A stretch of DNA of 64,000 nucleotides, from positions 2,452,001 to 2,516,000 of the forward strand of contig NZ_CP130318.1 of the NCBI RefSeq assembly GCF_032268605.1. Reading direction: 5' to 3'. Position numbers and translations under genes: made by a program. This document shows positions 51,403-60,023 of this stretch, piece after piece. Position 1 is the stretch's first letter. Each line of letters begins with the position of its first letter. The stretch is from Paenibacillus aurantius (GTDB lineage: Bacteria > Bacillota > Bacilli > Paenibacillales > NBRC-103111). The notes beneath the pieces are model-generated. The model was not told the origin of the DNA. It ran no database searches and was given only the letters and a program-made list of their open reading frames with translations.

Positions 51403-52290
51403 ATGCATTTAATGTCAAGAAGCTATAAGACCTTCCTGATCTTCAACAACCTCTTTCTGGTCTTGCTTACGCTCCTTTGCCTGTTTCCGGTCATCAACGT
51501 TCTGGCAGTATCCTTAAGCTCCAGTGCAGCGGCCGCGGCGGGGGAAGTGGCGGAATGGCCGGTGGAGTTTACCGTCAAATCTTACCAGTTCGTGCTTCAA
51601 AGCGGGCAGTTCACCGGCTCTTTCCAGAACAGCGTGATCCGGGTTCTGACCGGCGTTAGCCTGAGTACGATCATTACCGTTCTTGTAGCCTACCCGCTGT
51701 CCAAGGAAAGCCACGTGTTTCCGCAGCGAACGATGTATGCTTGGATCTTCGTCTTTACGATGCTGTTCAGCGGCGGAATCATCCCGAGCTACCTCGTCAT
51801 CAAACAGCTTCATATGCTGGATACGATGTGGTCGCTCGTCCTGCCGGTAGGCGTCCAGGTGTTTAACATCCTGCTCATGCTGAACTTCTTCCGCGGCCTG
51901 CCGAAGGAGCTGGAGGAAGCATGCTTGATGGATGGAGCCAGCCACCTGCAAACGCTGCTAAGGGTGTATTTGCCGATCTCTCTGCCGAGCCTAGCGACGA
52001 TCGTCCTTTTTACCCTGGTCATGCACTGGAATTCCTGGTTCGACGGGATGCTCTATATGAACCATACCGACAAATATCCGCTCGCCACCTATCTGCAGTC
52101 GGTGCTGAACAAGACATCCATTCCGCAAACGGAGATGACGGTGGAGCAGGCTATTCTGCTCCAAAGCGTGTCGAGCCGTACGGTGAGAGCCGCCCAAATC
52201 TTCATCGCGGCGTTTCCCATTCTAGCAATCTATCCCTTTCTGCAAAAATATTTTGTCAAAGGTCTAGTGATGGGGAGCGTAAAAGGATAA
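51403..52290 (+). CDS. Sugar ABC transporter permease, YtcP/LplC-like
   Basis: 295 aa with six helices. LFPVINVLAVSLSSSAAAAAGEVAEWPVEFTVKSYQFVL is the characteristic YtcP/LplC N-terminal region. The EAA loop is LEEACLMDGASHLQTLLRVYLPISLPSL near residue 170. The C-terminus ends YPFLQKYFVKGLVMGSVKG, a tail shared by nearly all members. It lies 21 bp after its partner permease. Together they import an oligosaccharide presented by the lipoprotein encoded at 55858. Confidence 0.93.
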   Translation: MHLMSRSYKTFLIFNNLFLVLLTLLCLFPVINVLAVSLSSSAAAAAGEVAEWPVEFTVKSYQFVLQSGQFTGSFQNSVIRVLTGVSLSTIITVLVAYPLSKESHVFPQRTMYAWIFVFTMLFSGGIIPSYLVIKQLHMLDTMWSLVLPVGVQVFNILLMLNFFRGLPKELEEACLMDGASHLQTLLRVYLPISLPSLATIVLFTLVMHWNSWFDGMLYMNHTDKYPLATYLQSVLNKTSIPQTEMTVEQAILLQSVSSRTVRAAQIFIAAFPILAIYPFLQKYFVKGLVMGSVKG

Positions 52291-52321
52291 TCTATTAAAA
52301 AAGACAGAAGGCGGCTATCCG

Positions 52322-54061
52322 ATGCGCTCGAAGATCAATTCCCTCTTTGTCAAGCTGATGCTCACATTTTTCGTGCTCATTGTTCCGTTATACGGGTTAA
52401 GCGTATGGTTTACCAATAACAGTTCCGGACAGATGCGGGGGGAGATCGAACGCTCCAACGAGTCTGTCCTTCTTTTCCATTATTCGACCTTGCAGCTGGA
52501 GCTTGCCCGCATGACGAGTCTGCTGGCGGAATATTCGGTGGACAGTCAGCTGGCGGATTTCAGCACGTTCGCTCCGATTATGTCCAATTACGAAATTGAC
52601 CGGAGACTGAATGACATCCTTCAAAAGCTGCGGCAAATGAAGTCCAGCAGCCCTTATTTGGAGGATGTCCGGTACTATCTGCCGCTATTGAATAAAGTGG
52701 TTTCCGTTAGGAGAGGAATTGCGGATGCGCCCGCCAGCGAGTGGAGAGGGCTGCTCGCGAGCCGCGCCAACCTGAGAGGCAACGTTCTCGAATACAAAGG
52801 AGACTTTTATTTGGCCAAAGCGACCCCCGATTCCCTCGACCCCACGGCGGCGCCAAACTTCCTTCTCATCACCGAGCTCTCCAAGCCGGAGCTTGCCAAG
52901 CAGCTGCGCAGTATTCGCAAAGAGGGGGACGGCGGCGCGTTTATCAGCTTCGAGAAAAACCATCTGGCTGTCGTTTCGGATGCCCGGCTGCAGGAGAAAT
53001 TCAGCGTGTTCCTTCCGGAAGAAAACGGGGACCGGCCGGGCAAAGTCATACGAAGCGAATCCGAGGACGGCTATTTCTATGCGATCTCGGATGCGAATTA
53101 TCAATTCCACCTGGTCAGCTACGTGTCCAAGAACGTATTCCTTGAGCCTTTTCGGCGATATGCGTTCTGGATGCGCAGCCTGACCGCCGTCTCCTGCGCC
53201 CTGATCGTGGTATCCACCTACGGCATCTATCGGCTCATTCATCAGCCGCTGTTCAAGCTGATTCGGGGGTTCCGCTCGCTGGAGCGGGGCGACATGTCCA
53301 TGAGGATCGAGCACCGGCGCGGGGACGAATTCGGTTATTTATACAGTCAATTCAACCAAACCCTGCAGCGGCTTCATGCCTTGATCGAAGACAACTACGT
53401 TCAGCGAATCCGCACGCAGGATGCGGAGCTGAAGCATCTGCAGTCGCAAATCACGCCTCATTTTCTCTATAACAGTCTGTTCACCATCAAGCAGATGGCC
53501 GAGCTGGAAAATACGGAGGACATCAAAATTTTCTCCGACTATTTAGGCCGGTATTTCCGGTTCATGACCCGCGACTTCAGCAAGGAAGTCACCCTCGGCG
53601 AAGAGATGGAGCATTCGCTCGTCTACCTTCACATCCAGGAAATCCGCTTCTCGAATCGAATGACGGTAGAGGCGGAGCCTCTTCCTCCGGAGTGTCGCCC
53701 GGTCATGGTGCCCCGGATCATCCTGCAGCCGATCCTCGAGAACGTGTTCAAGCACGGCTTGGCCCAGAAGGCATCGGGAGGCTTCCTCCGAATCAGCCAT
53801 CGCGTGGAAGAGGGAGCGATCGTCCTAACGATCGAGGACAACGGGGACAAGCTGACGGACGAGGCGCTGGACGGGCTTCGGGAGAAGCTGGGAAGAGTGT
53901 CCGACTTAAACGAGGAGGGCGAAACGACGGGGCTCATGAACGTGCATCACCGTTTGCAGATCCGGTTCGGCCCGGAATACGGCCTGAGCCTGTCGAGAAG
54001 TCCTCTCGGGGGATTGCGAACCGAGGTCAACCTGCCTTTTCATCCAAACCAAAAGGATTGA
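52322..54061 (+). CDS. YesM-like sensor histidine kinase
   Basis: 579 aa. One membrane helix near residues 10-30, an extracellular ~240-residue sensor (dCache-like), a second helix near residue 285, then a HAMP segment (QPLFKLIRGFRSLERGDMSMRIEHRRGDEFGYL). The kinase core is of the LytS/YesM type: HLQSQITPHFLYNSLFTIKQMAELE with the phospho-accepting His in PHFLYN. The ATP lid region has PRIILQPILENVFKHGL and DNGDKL...GLMNVHHRLQIRFG. It should sense an oligosaccharide or solute-binding-protein state and phosphorylate the next gene's product. Confidence 0.93.
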   Translation: MRSKINSLFVKLMLTFFVLIVPLYGLSVWFTNNSSGQMRGEIERSNESVLLFHYSTLQLELARMTSLLAEYSVDSQLADFSTFAPIMSNYEIDRRLNDILQKLRQMKSSSPYLEDVRYYLPLLNKVVSVRRGIADAPASEWRGLLASRANLRGNVLEYKGDFYLAKATPDSLDPTAAPNFLLITELSKPELAKQLRSIRKEGDGGAFISFEKNHLAVVSDARLQEKFSVFLPEENGDRPGKVIRSESEDGYFYAISDANYQFHLVSYVSKNVFLEPFRRYAFWMRSLTAVSCALIVVSTYGIYRLIHQPLFKLIRGFRSLERGDMSMRIEHRRGDEFGYLYSQFNQTLQRLHALIEDNYVQRIRTQDAELKHLQSQITPHFLYNSLFTIKQMAELENTEDIKIFSDYLGRYFRFMTRDFSKEVTLGEEMEHSLVYLHIQEIRFSNRMTVEAEPLPPECRPVMVPRIILQPILENVFKHGLAQKASGGFLRISHRVEEGAIVLTIEDNGDKLTDEALDGLREKLGRVSDLNEEGETTGLMNVHHRLQIRFGPEYGLSLSRSPLGGLRTEVNLPFHPNQKD

Positions 54062-54067
54062 GACATC

Positions 54068-55726
54068 ATGTACCGATTGATGATTATCGACGACGAACCG
54101 ATCATCGTGAACGGGCTTCACGAATACTTCACCAAGCGCAGCCTTCCCGATGTAGAGATCGTGGTCGCTTATTCGGCGCTGGAAGCTTTGTCCTGGCTGA
54201 ATTCCATCAAAATTGACGTGGTGCTGAGCGACATCTGCATGCCCGAGATGGACGGAATGGAGCTGCTCGGCCGGATTGAGCGGCAGTGGCCGCGCTGCAA
54301 AGTCATTCTGCTGACCGGACATGACGAATTCGAATACGCGATCAAGGCGGTTCGCAGCACTTGCGTCCTCGATTACATTCTGAAGACGGAAGGGATGGAC
54401 CGGATCGGCCCGGCGGTAGATAAAGCCTTCCAAATGGTGAAGGACGAGCTGTCGGTCTACCATCAGCGCGAATGGCTGCAGGAGGAGATGCCGAAGGCAA
54501 TCAATCAGCTGCAGAGGCAGCTGTTGCTGGATGTGCTGAGACGAACGGAGCCCGCGGGCTTCAGGGGACTGCAGAACGAATTCGATGCCTTAAAGCTTCA
54601 GCTGAAAGCAAGCGAGCCGGTCCTGGCGGTTTCCTTCTTCGTAGAGGAGTGGGGCAAATACAAATCGCTCTACGAGAGGAATTTGATGCTTTTCGCGATC
54701 GGCAACATTGTGGAGGAGCTGCTAAGTTCGCGGACCGTCGTCAAGTGCGTCCAGTACGACGGCCACTCGCTGGTCGGCTTCGTTCAGGCCGTCGAACAGC
54801 CGTTTATAGAAGCGGATAGGCACCAGGAGTTGACGGCAAGCTTCGTTCATGGAACGCTCGAAACCGTTCAGCAGGTATGCCGGGATTTGTTCCAAATACC
54901 GCTGTCCGCCGCGGCGTGCGGCCGGTTTCTCCCGATGGAGGAGCTGGCTCGTGAAGTGCAAAGGCTCCGGCTTGCCATCATCAATGGCCGTTCGAGAGGG
55001 GCCGAGAGGCTGACCATCTTGAACAGGCAGGATGCGGACCAGAAGAAGGAAGCCGAGCAGAACGGCCGGCTGACCGCCCAGTTTATACTTGAGCAGCTGC
55101 AGCAGAGTGTGCTGGAGGGAAGCGGCGGAGAATGGTCGGAGCTCTATTCCAAGCTCATTCGTCTCCTGCCCGAGAACGGCCCGGGAGACCCGTTTGACAT
55201 GCTGCTGGTGCGGCAAGCGCTTACCAAATGCAGTCTTGTCTGCCTGGAGGAGCTCGGCCTGAAAGACCGGGCGGTCTCGGAAGCGAATTTGTTGACGATG
55301 CTGGAATTCGGAGGCGAAACCCCGTGGAGCGAGATCGTCGCTTTCTTTCAGAATCTGCTGGAGTGGATTCAGGAGAAGCGGGTCGACCGTCTTCGTCTGG
55401 AGGAATCCAACCTGATCGGCCGCATTCATTATTTTGTCCAAAATCATCTCCGTTCCGATCTGTCTCTCTCCCGAATAGCGAGAGAAGTATCGCTGAATCC
55501 TTCTTATTTGTCACGCTGGTATAAGCAAACGACAGGCAAGGGGCTCTCGGATTATATCCAGGAAGTCCGGATCGCACGGGGCAAAGAGCTACTTCATACG
55601 ACAAGCCACAAAATGCATGAAATCTCGGAGATGCTCGGCTTCACCGATCCTCATTATTTCTTCCGCTTCTTCAAGAAGACGGTCGGGTGCACGCCGCAGG
55701 AGTTCCGGAACCGGATCTCCCCCTAA
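54068..55726 (+). CDS. YesN-like response regulator with AraC DNA-binding domain
   Basis: 552 aa. Receiver domain residues 1-125: IDDEPIIVNGL (acid pocket), phospho-acceptor Asp55 in VVLSDICMPEMDG, Thr in ILLTGHDEF, Lys in DYILKTEG. A ~310-residue helical linker follows, and then a C-terminal AraC double helix-turn-helix from about residue 445 (LSLSRIAREVSLNPSYLSRWYKQTTGKGLSDYIQEVRIARGKELL and HKMHEISEMLGFTDPHYFFRFFKKTVGCTPQEFRNR). It lies 6 bp after its kinase. The 20-bp tandem direct repeats before 48279, 50476 and 55858 are its likely targets. Confidence 0.94.
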   Translation: MYRLMIIDDEPIIVNGLHEYFTKRSLPDVEIVVAYSALEALSWLNSIKIDVVLSDICMPEMDGMELLGRIERQWPRCKVILLTGHDEFEYAIKAVRSTCVLDYILKTEGMDRIGPAVDKAFQMVKDELSVYHQREWLQEEMPKAINQLQRQLLLDVLRRTEPAGFRGLQNEFDALKLQLKASEPVLAVSFFVEEWGKYKSLYERNLMLFAIGNIVEELLSSRTVVKCVQYDGHSLVGFVQAVEQPFIEADRHQELTASFVHGTLETVQQVCRDLFQIPLSAAACGRFLPMEELAREVQRLRLAIINGRSRGAERLTILNRQDADQKKEAEQNGRLTAQFILEQLQQSVLEGSGGEWSELYSKLIRLLPENGPGDPFDMLLVRQALTKCSLVCLEELGLKDRAVSEANLLTMLEFGGETPWSEIVAFFQNLLEWIQEKRVDRLRLEESNLIGRIHYFVQNHLRSDLSLSRIAREVSLNPSYLSRWYKQTTGKGLSDYIQEVRIARGKELLHTTSHKMHEISEMLGFTDPHYFFRFFKKTVGCTPQEFRNRISP

Positions 55727-55747
55727 TCGTCCGCCGGAAATTAACAA

Positions 55748-55811
55748 GTAAAGGAAAGATACCGAAAGTAAAAAGCGTCCACTACCCCGGGAAAACGCTG
55801 GAAACTACAAT
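55748..55811 (+). promoter_or_regulatory. Putative YesN-type regulator operator C and promoter of the solute-binding protein gene
   Basis: Half-sites GTAAA-N7-YAC at 55748-55762 and 55768-55782, 20 bp apart. TACAAT at 55806-55811 is the -10, 38 bp after the start of the second half-site. A partial cre-like sequence (55790-55803, 11 of 14 consensus positions) overlaps the space before the -10 and could bring carbon catabolite control. Confidence 0.68.
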
Positions 55812-55857
55812 AAGAAATGCAGGGAAACAGGTTACAGAACTTAAGGGGGGTTAAACA

Positions 55858-57513
55858 ATGAAACGGTATAGGAAACAATCCCTTGCTGTGGTCAGCGTAC
55901 TGGCGCTGGCGTTCACGGCGGCATGCGGGACGAAGGATGCGGGAAGCGGCACGGAGGCAAGCGGCTCTCCCGCTCAGTCGGCCGCTCCGAAAGGAAACGA
56001 GGGCCCGCTCTCGAAATACGATCCGCCGATTAACGTCCGTTCGGCCATCAATGACGTGGGCAAAGATTTTCTTGCACCGGGCGATACGCTCGAAAACAAC
56101 GTATGGCTTAAGGGCTATGAGAACGAGCTGGGCATTAAAGTGAAGTACGATTGGGTTGTGGAAAGAGCGAACGCCGCCAACAAGATGAACGCCACGCTAG
56201 CGAGCGGCGACATTCCCGATATTTTCTCCGTTAACCAGACGCAGTACAAGCAGCTTCTCGACGCCGGTAAAATCGCCGATCTGACGGACGCCTTCAATAA
56301 ATACGGCTCCGAGCAGCTGAAGCAGTTCTACACGGAGGGCGGAGACGGATTAAAGCCGGTGAAGCAGGATGGCAAGCTGTTCGGCTTGACGGATTACAGC
56401 GGCACGATCGATGCGGCTCCCATGGTCTACATCCGCTCCGACTGGATGAAAAAACTTAATCTGGAGCCTCCCAAAACGATGGATGATTTGCTGAACATCG
56501 CGAAAGCGTTCTCAGAGAAGGATCCGGACGGCAACGGCAAGAAGGACACGTTCGGCATTCAGCTGAACAAGGATTTGGACGCCGGTTGGACGATCAAGCT
56601 GGATGGCTTTGCCAACGGATACCATGCCTTCCCGCAGATGTGGGTGAAGGACAGCTCCGGCAAGCTCGTGTATGGCAGCATCCAGCCGGAAATGAAGCCG
56701 GCGCTGGCTAAGCTCCAGGAGCTGTACAAGGCGGGAATCATCGAACAGGAATTCGGAACGAAGGACGTAACGAAGGCTTCCGAAACGATCATGGCGGGCA
56801 AATCCGGGATCTTCTTCGGCCCGCTCGCTTCTCCGTTCGCGATCAGCGCGATGATGAAGGATCCGAATATCGACTGGACGGCCTATCCGATTCCTTCCGC
56901 CGACGGCAAGCCTGCCGTAGTGGGCAGCCGGATCCTAAACGCAACGGTGTTCGTCGTGCGCAAGGGCTTCGAGCATCCGGAAGCGCTCGTGAAGATGCTG
57001 AACTTCTCCGTAGAGAAGCTGTACGGGAAATCGGCCGAGAAGGAAGCGGCGACTTATCTCGGAACCGGCGGTCAAGGCTTCCAGGTCGCTCCGGTCAAGC
57101 TTCTTCAGCCGAATAAGAACATCACGATCTACAAGAACGTGTCGGCTGCTCTTAAGGCGAACGATCCGAGCAAGCTCAACCGCGAAGAGAAGGGCAACTA
57201 CGACTTCATCATGAAGTATCGCGGCGGCGACCGTGCGCAGTGGGTATACGAGCGCATTTTCGGTCCAGTTAGCTCGATCTCCGTTATTGAGCAATACATG
57301 AATAACAAGCTGATGAAGGTAAACGAGTTCAGCGCCCCTCCGACGGCGACGATGGCTACCAAGAAGGCGACGCTCGACAAGCTGGAGCTGGAGACGTTCA
57401 CGAAGATCATATACGGCGAATCGCCGGTAGACGAATTCGACAAATTCGTCGAGAACTGGAAGAAGCTCGGCGGCGACCAAATCACGAACGAAGTGAACCA
57501 AGCTTCCAAATAA
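55858..57513 (+). CDS. Extracellular solute-binding lipoprotein, LplA-like
   Basis: 551 aa. Lipoprotein signal MKRYRKQSLAVVSVLALAFTAAC with lipobox FTAAC, Cys23 being the lipidation site, then a Gly/Ser/Ala-rich linker. The two-lobed binding domain (ANKMNATLASGDIPDIFSVN..., PDGNGKKDTFGIQLNKDLD with a calcium-binding-like DGNGKKD loop) is that of CUT1 oligosaccharide-binding proteins of ~500-560 aa. It has its own promoter and is followed by a hairpin that probably lowers readthrough into the glycosidases. This would give a high receptor-to-enzyme ratio. Confidence 0.92.
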   Translation: MKRYRKQSLAVVSVLALAFTAACGTKDAGSGTEASGSPAQSAAPKGNEGPLSKYDPPINVRSAINDVGKDFLAPGDTLENNVWLKGYENELGIKVKYDWVVERANAANKMNATLASGDIPDIFSVNQTQYKQLLDAGKIADLTDAFNKYGSEQLKQFYTEGGDGLKPVKQDGKLFGLTDYSGTIDAAPMVYIRSDWMKKLNLEPPKTMDDLLNIAKAFSEKDPDGNGKKDTFGIQLNKDLDAGWTIKLDGFANGYHAFPQMWVKDSSGKLVYGSIQPEMKPALAKLQELYKAGIIEQEFGTKDVTKASETIMAGKSGIFFGPLASPFAISAMMKDPNIDWTAYPIPSADGKPAVVGSRILNATVFVVRKGFEHPEALVKMLNFSVEKLYGKSAEKEAATYLGTGGQGFQVAPVKLLQPNKNITIYKNVSAALKANDPSKLNREEKGNYDFIMKYRGGDRAQWVYERIFGPVSSISVIEQYMNNKLMKVNEFSAPPTATMATKKATLDKLELETFTKIIYGESPVDEFDKFVENWKKLGGDQITNEVNQASK

Positions 57514-57552
57514 CACACAAGAAGCGGCATTACCGCTAGCCTTGAAAGGAAT

Positions 57553-57592
57553 AAATCTGCGGGACGGCGATCGTTCCGCAGATTTGCTTTTC
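57553..57592 (+). terminator. Partial terminator between the binding protein and GH95 genes
   Basis: AAATCTGCGG/CCGCAGATTT stem with a GC-rich loop and a GCTTTT exit. It probably attenuates readthrough rather than fully stopping it, since no promoter for the GH95 gene is visible. Confidence 0.75.
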
Positions 57593-57620
57593 CGCCTGGG
57601 GATAAGGAGGAGATAAGCCG

Positions 57621-60023
57621 ATGAGGCTGCATTATGAGAAAATGGCGGAGTCATGGAACGAAGCGCTGCCGATTGGAAACGGGCGGCTCGGGGCCATGAT
57701 CTTCGGCAGGACCGAAACCGAGCGCCTGCAGCTGAACGAGGATACGTTATGGTCCGGAACCGCGCAGGAGTGGGCTTGTCCCGATGCCGAGCAGACCGTG
57801 GCCGAGGTGCGCCGGCTTGTGGCGGAAGGCCGCTATGAAGAAGCGGATCTCGCTTGCAAGAAGATCATGGGACCGTGGAATGAGTCGTACCTGCCGCTCG
57901 GTGATTTGCACCTGTCGTTCGAGCACGGGTCGCTCGTTCAGGCTTACGAGCGTTCGCTCGATCTTCAGGACGGGATCGCCCGCGTGGAGTATAAGATCGG
58001 AGACGTGCGTTACACGAGAGAGCTGTTCGCTTCTTACCCCGATGGGGTTATCGTCGTTCGTCTGAGCTGCGACCGGCCCGGTATGCTGTACGTTCATGCC
58101 CGGCTGGGGAGCCCGCTGCGCCATCGTACGAGTGTGGGAGAAGGAATGTTCATCATGAAGGGGGCGGCGCCGGAGGTTTCCGCTCCGAATCATGTGCGGA
58201 CCACTCATCCGCTTCAATACGGAGAACTAGATACGACGGAGGCGATCCGTTTCGAATGCCGAATGGCGGCAGCGAGCGAGGACGGCATCGTGGAGGTCGA
58301 TCATGACGGCGTGCATGTCTATGGAGCTTCGAGCGCAACGCTTGTCCTAAGCGCGGCGACCAGCTTTAACGGTCCGACCCGCTCGCCCCGCACCGAGGGG
58401 AAGGACCCGGCGGAGTGTGCGGCGGCCGTGAGGGGAGCGCTCGCCCGGACGTATGAGGAGCTTCGCGACCGGCATGTATCGGATTACAAAGCGTTGTTCG
58501 ATCAAGTCGAGCTCCGGCTCGACAACGGGAAAGGCCGTCACGACGAACTCCCCACGACTCGAAGAATTAAAGAGTACGGCGCTGACGATCCGGGGGTAAC
58601 CGAGCTGTTGTTCCAGTATGGACGCTATCTCCTGATCGCCAGCTCCCGGCCGGGCTCCCAGCCGGCGAATCTGCAAGGGATTTGGAATCAGGAGACACGG
58701 CCGCCGTGGAGCAGCAACTGGACGATGAACATTAACACGCAGATGAACTATTGGCTTGCGGAGACGGGCGGGCTGGCAGCATGTGCCGAGCCGCTTTTCG
58801 ACTTTATCGGCCATCTGGCCGTGAACGGCCGGAAGACGGCGCAGCTGTATGGCGCCCGCGGCTGGGCGGTGCATCATTGCACAGACCTGTGGTGCCTTAC
58901 TTCGCCAAGCGGCGGCTATGGGGCCGGCGACGCGGTATGGGCAACCTGGCCGATGGGCTGCGCTTGGCTGACCCAGCACCTATGGGAGCATTATGCGTTC
59001 ACGGAAGACGAGGCTTTCCTGCGGGAACGCGCCTACCCGCTTATGAAGGAGGCCGCCCTTTTCTGCCTGGATTGGCTGTACGAGGACGAGGACGGCTATT
59101 TGGTCACGTCTCCGTCCACTTCGCCGGAGAACAAGTTTAGGACGCCGTCCGGAGGGACGGCCGCCGTGACAAAGGCTTCGACGATGGATATGGCCCTTAT
59201 CTGGGATCTGTTCACGAACTGCATGGAGGCGTCTCAGGTGCTCGGAACGGATGAGGCGTTTCGAGAGGAGCTTCAGGACGCGAGAAGCCGTCTCTATCCG
59301 GTGCAGGTGGGCCGGCACGGGCAGCTTCAGGAATGGGACGCCGACTTTGCCGAGGAAGACGTTCACCATCGGCATATGGCCCATTTGTTCGGGGTTCATC
59401 CGGGCTGCCAGATTACCCGGCGGGCGACTCCGGAGCTGTTCACCGCAGCGGCCCGGGCGCTCGATCGCCGCGGCGACGAAGGCACGGGCTGGAGCTTGGC
59501 GTGGAAGGCGGCCCTCTGGGCACGCTTCGGGGATGGCGATCGGGCTTACCGGTTCGTAGACCGCCTGCTGACACTTGTGACGAGCGATACGGAAAAATTT
59601 CACGAGGGCGGAGTTTATGCGAATCTGCTCGATGCTCATCCGCCTTTTCAAATCGACGGAAATTTTGGAATCACGGCGGCCGTGGTGGAAATGCTCCTGC
59701 AATCGCATCAAGGCTTTATCGAGCTGCTGCCCGCCCTGCCGGCCTCGTGGCCGAACGGCTCCACAAGGGGGCTTAGAGCCCGCGGCGGGTTTGCCGTTGA
59801 TCTGGAGTGGAGGAACGGCGGGCTATGGCAGGCGGAACTGACAAGCCTGGCGGGGAGGCGAATTGGGATTTATTCGGAGATGCCTCTTCAGGTAGAATGT
59901 AAAGAGGGATATCCGATTACGGTGGAATCGGCAAAGGACGGCAGCGGGATGCTGTACCGGTTTGAAACCGTGAGGGAAGCGCGTTATTCCATTACAAGGT
60001 TGGCAGGAGGATTACGTCCATGA
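57621..60023 (+). CDS. GH95 glycosidase (alpha-L-fucosidase / alpha-L-galactosidase)
   Basis: 800 aa, no signal peptide, cytoplasmic. N-terminal beta domain begins WNEALPIGNGRLGAMIFG...LQLNEDTLWSG, the GH95 signature, followed by an (alpha/alpha)6 barrel. All residues used by the characterised Bifidobacterium enzyme have counterparts: Asn370 and Asn372 in MNINTQMNYWLAE, the acid Glu503 in SPSTSPEN, and Asp679 in HPPFQIDGNFG. It should be active, releasing alpha-1,2-L-fucose or alpha-L-galactose from plant xyloglucan or pectin fragments. AAGGAGG precedes the ATG. Its stop overlaps the next start (ATGA). Confidence 0.93.
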   Translation: MRLHYEKMAESWNEALPIGNGRLGAMIFGRTETERLQLNEDTLWSGTAQEWACPDAEQTVAEVRRLVAEGRYEEADLACKKIMGPWNESYLPLGDLHLSFEHGSLVQAYERSLDLQDGIARVEYKIGDVRYTRELFASYPDGVIVVRLSCDRPGMLYVHARLGSPLRHRTSVGEGMFIMKGAAPEVSAPNHVRTTHPLQYGELDTTEAIRFECRMAAASEDGIVEVDHDGVHVYGASSATLVLSAATSFNGPTRSPRTEGKDPAECAAAVRGALARTYEELRDRHVSDYKALFDQVELRLDNGKGRHDELPTTRRIKEYGADDPGVTELLFQYGRYLLIASSRPGSQPANLQGIWNQETRPPWSSNWTMNINTQMNYWLAETGGLAACAEPLFDFIGHLAVNGRKTAQLYGARGWAVHHCTDLWCLTSPSGGYGAGDAVWATWPMGCAWLTQHLWEHYAFTEDEAFLRERAYPLMKEAALFCLDWLYEDEDGYLVTSPSTSPENKFRTPSGGTAAVTKASTMDMALIWDLFTNCMEASQVLGTDEAFREELQDARSRLYPVQVGRHGQLQEWDADFAEEDVHHRHMAHLFGVHPGCQITRRATPELFTAAARALDRRGDEGTGWSLAWKAALWARFGDGDRAYRFVDRLLTLVTSDTEKFHEGGVYANLLDAHPPFQIDGNFGITAAVVEMLLQSHQGFIELLPALPASWPNGSTRGLRARGGFAVDLEWRNGGLWQAELTSLAGRRIGIYSEMPLQVECKEGYPITVESAKDGSGMLYRFETVREARYSITRLAGGLRP

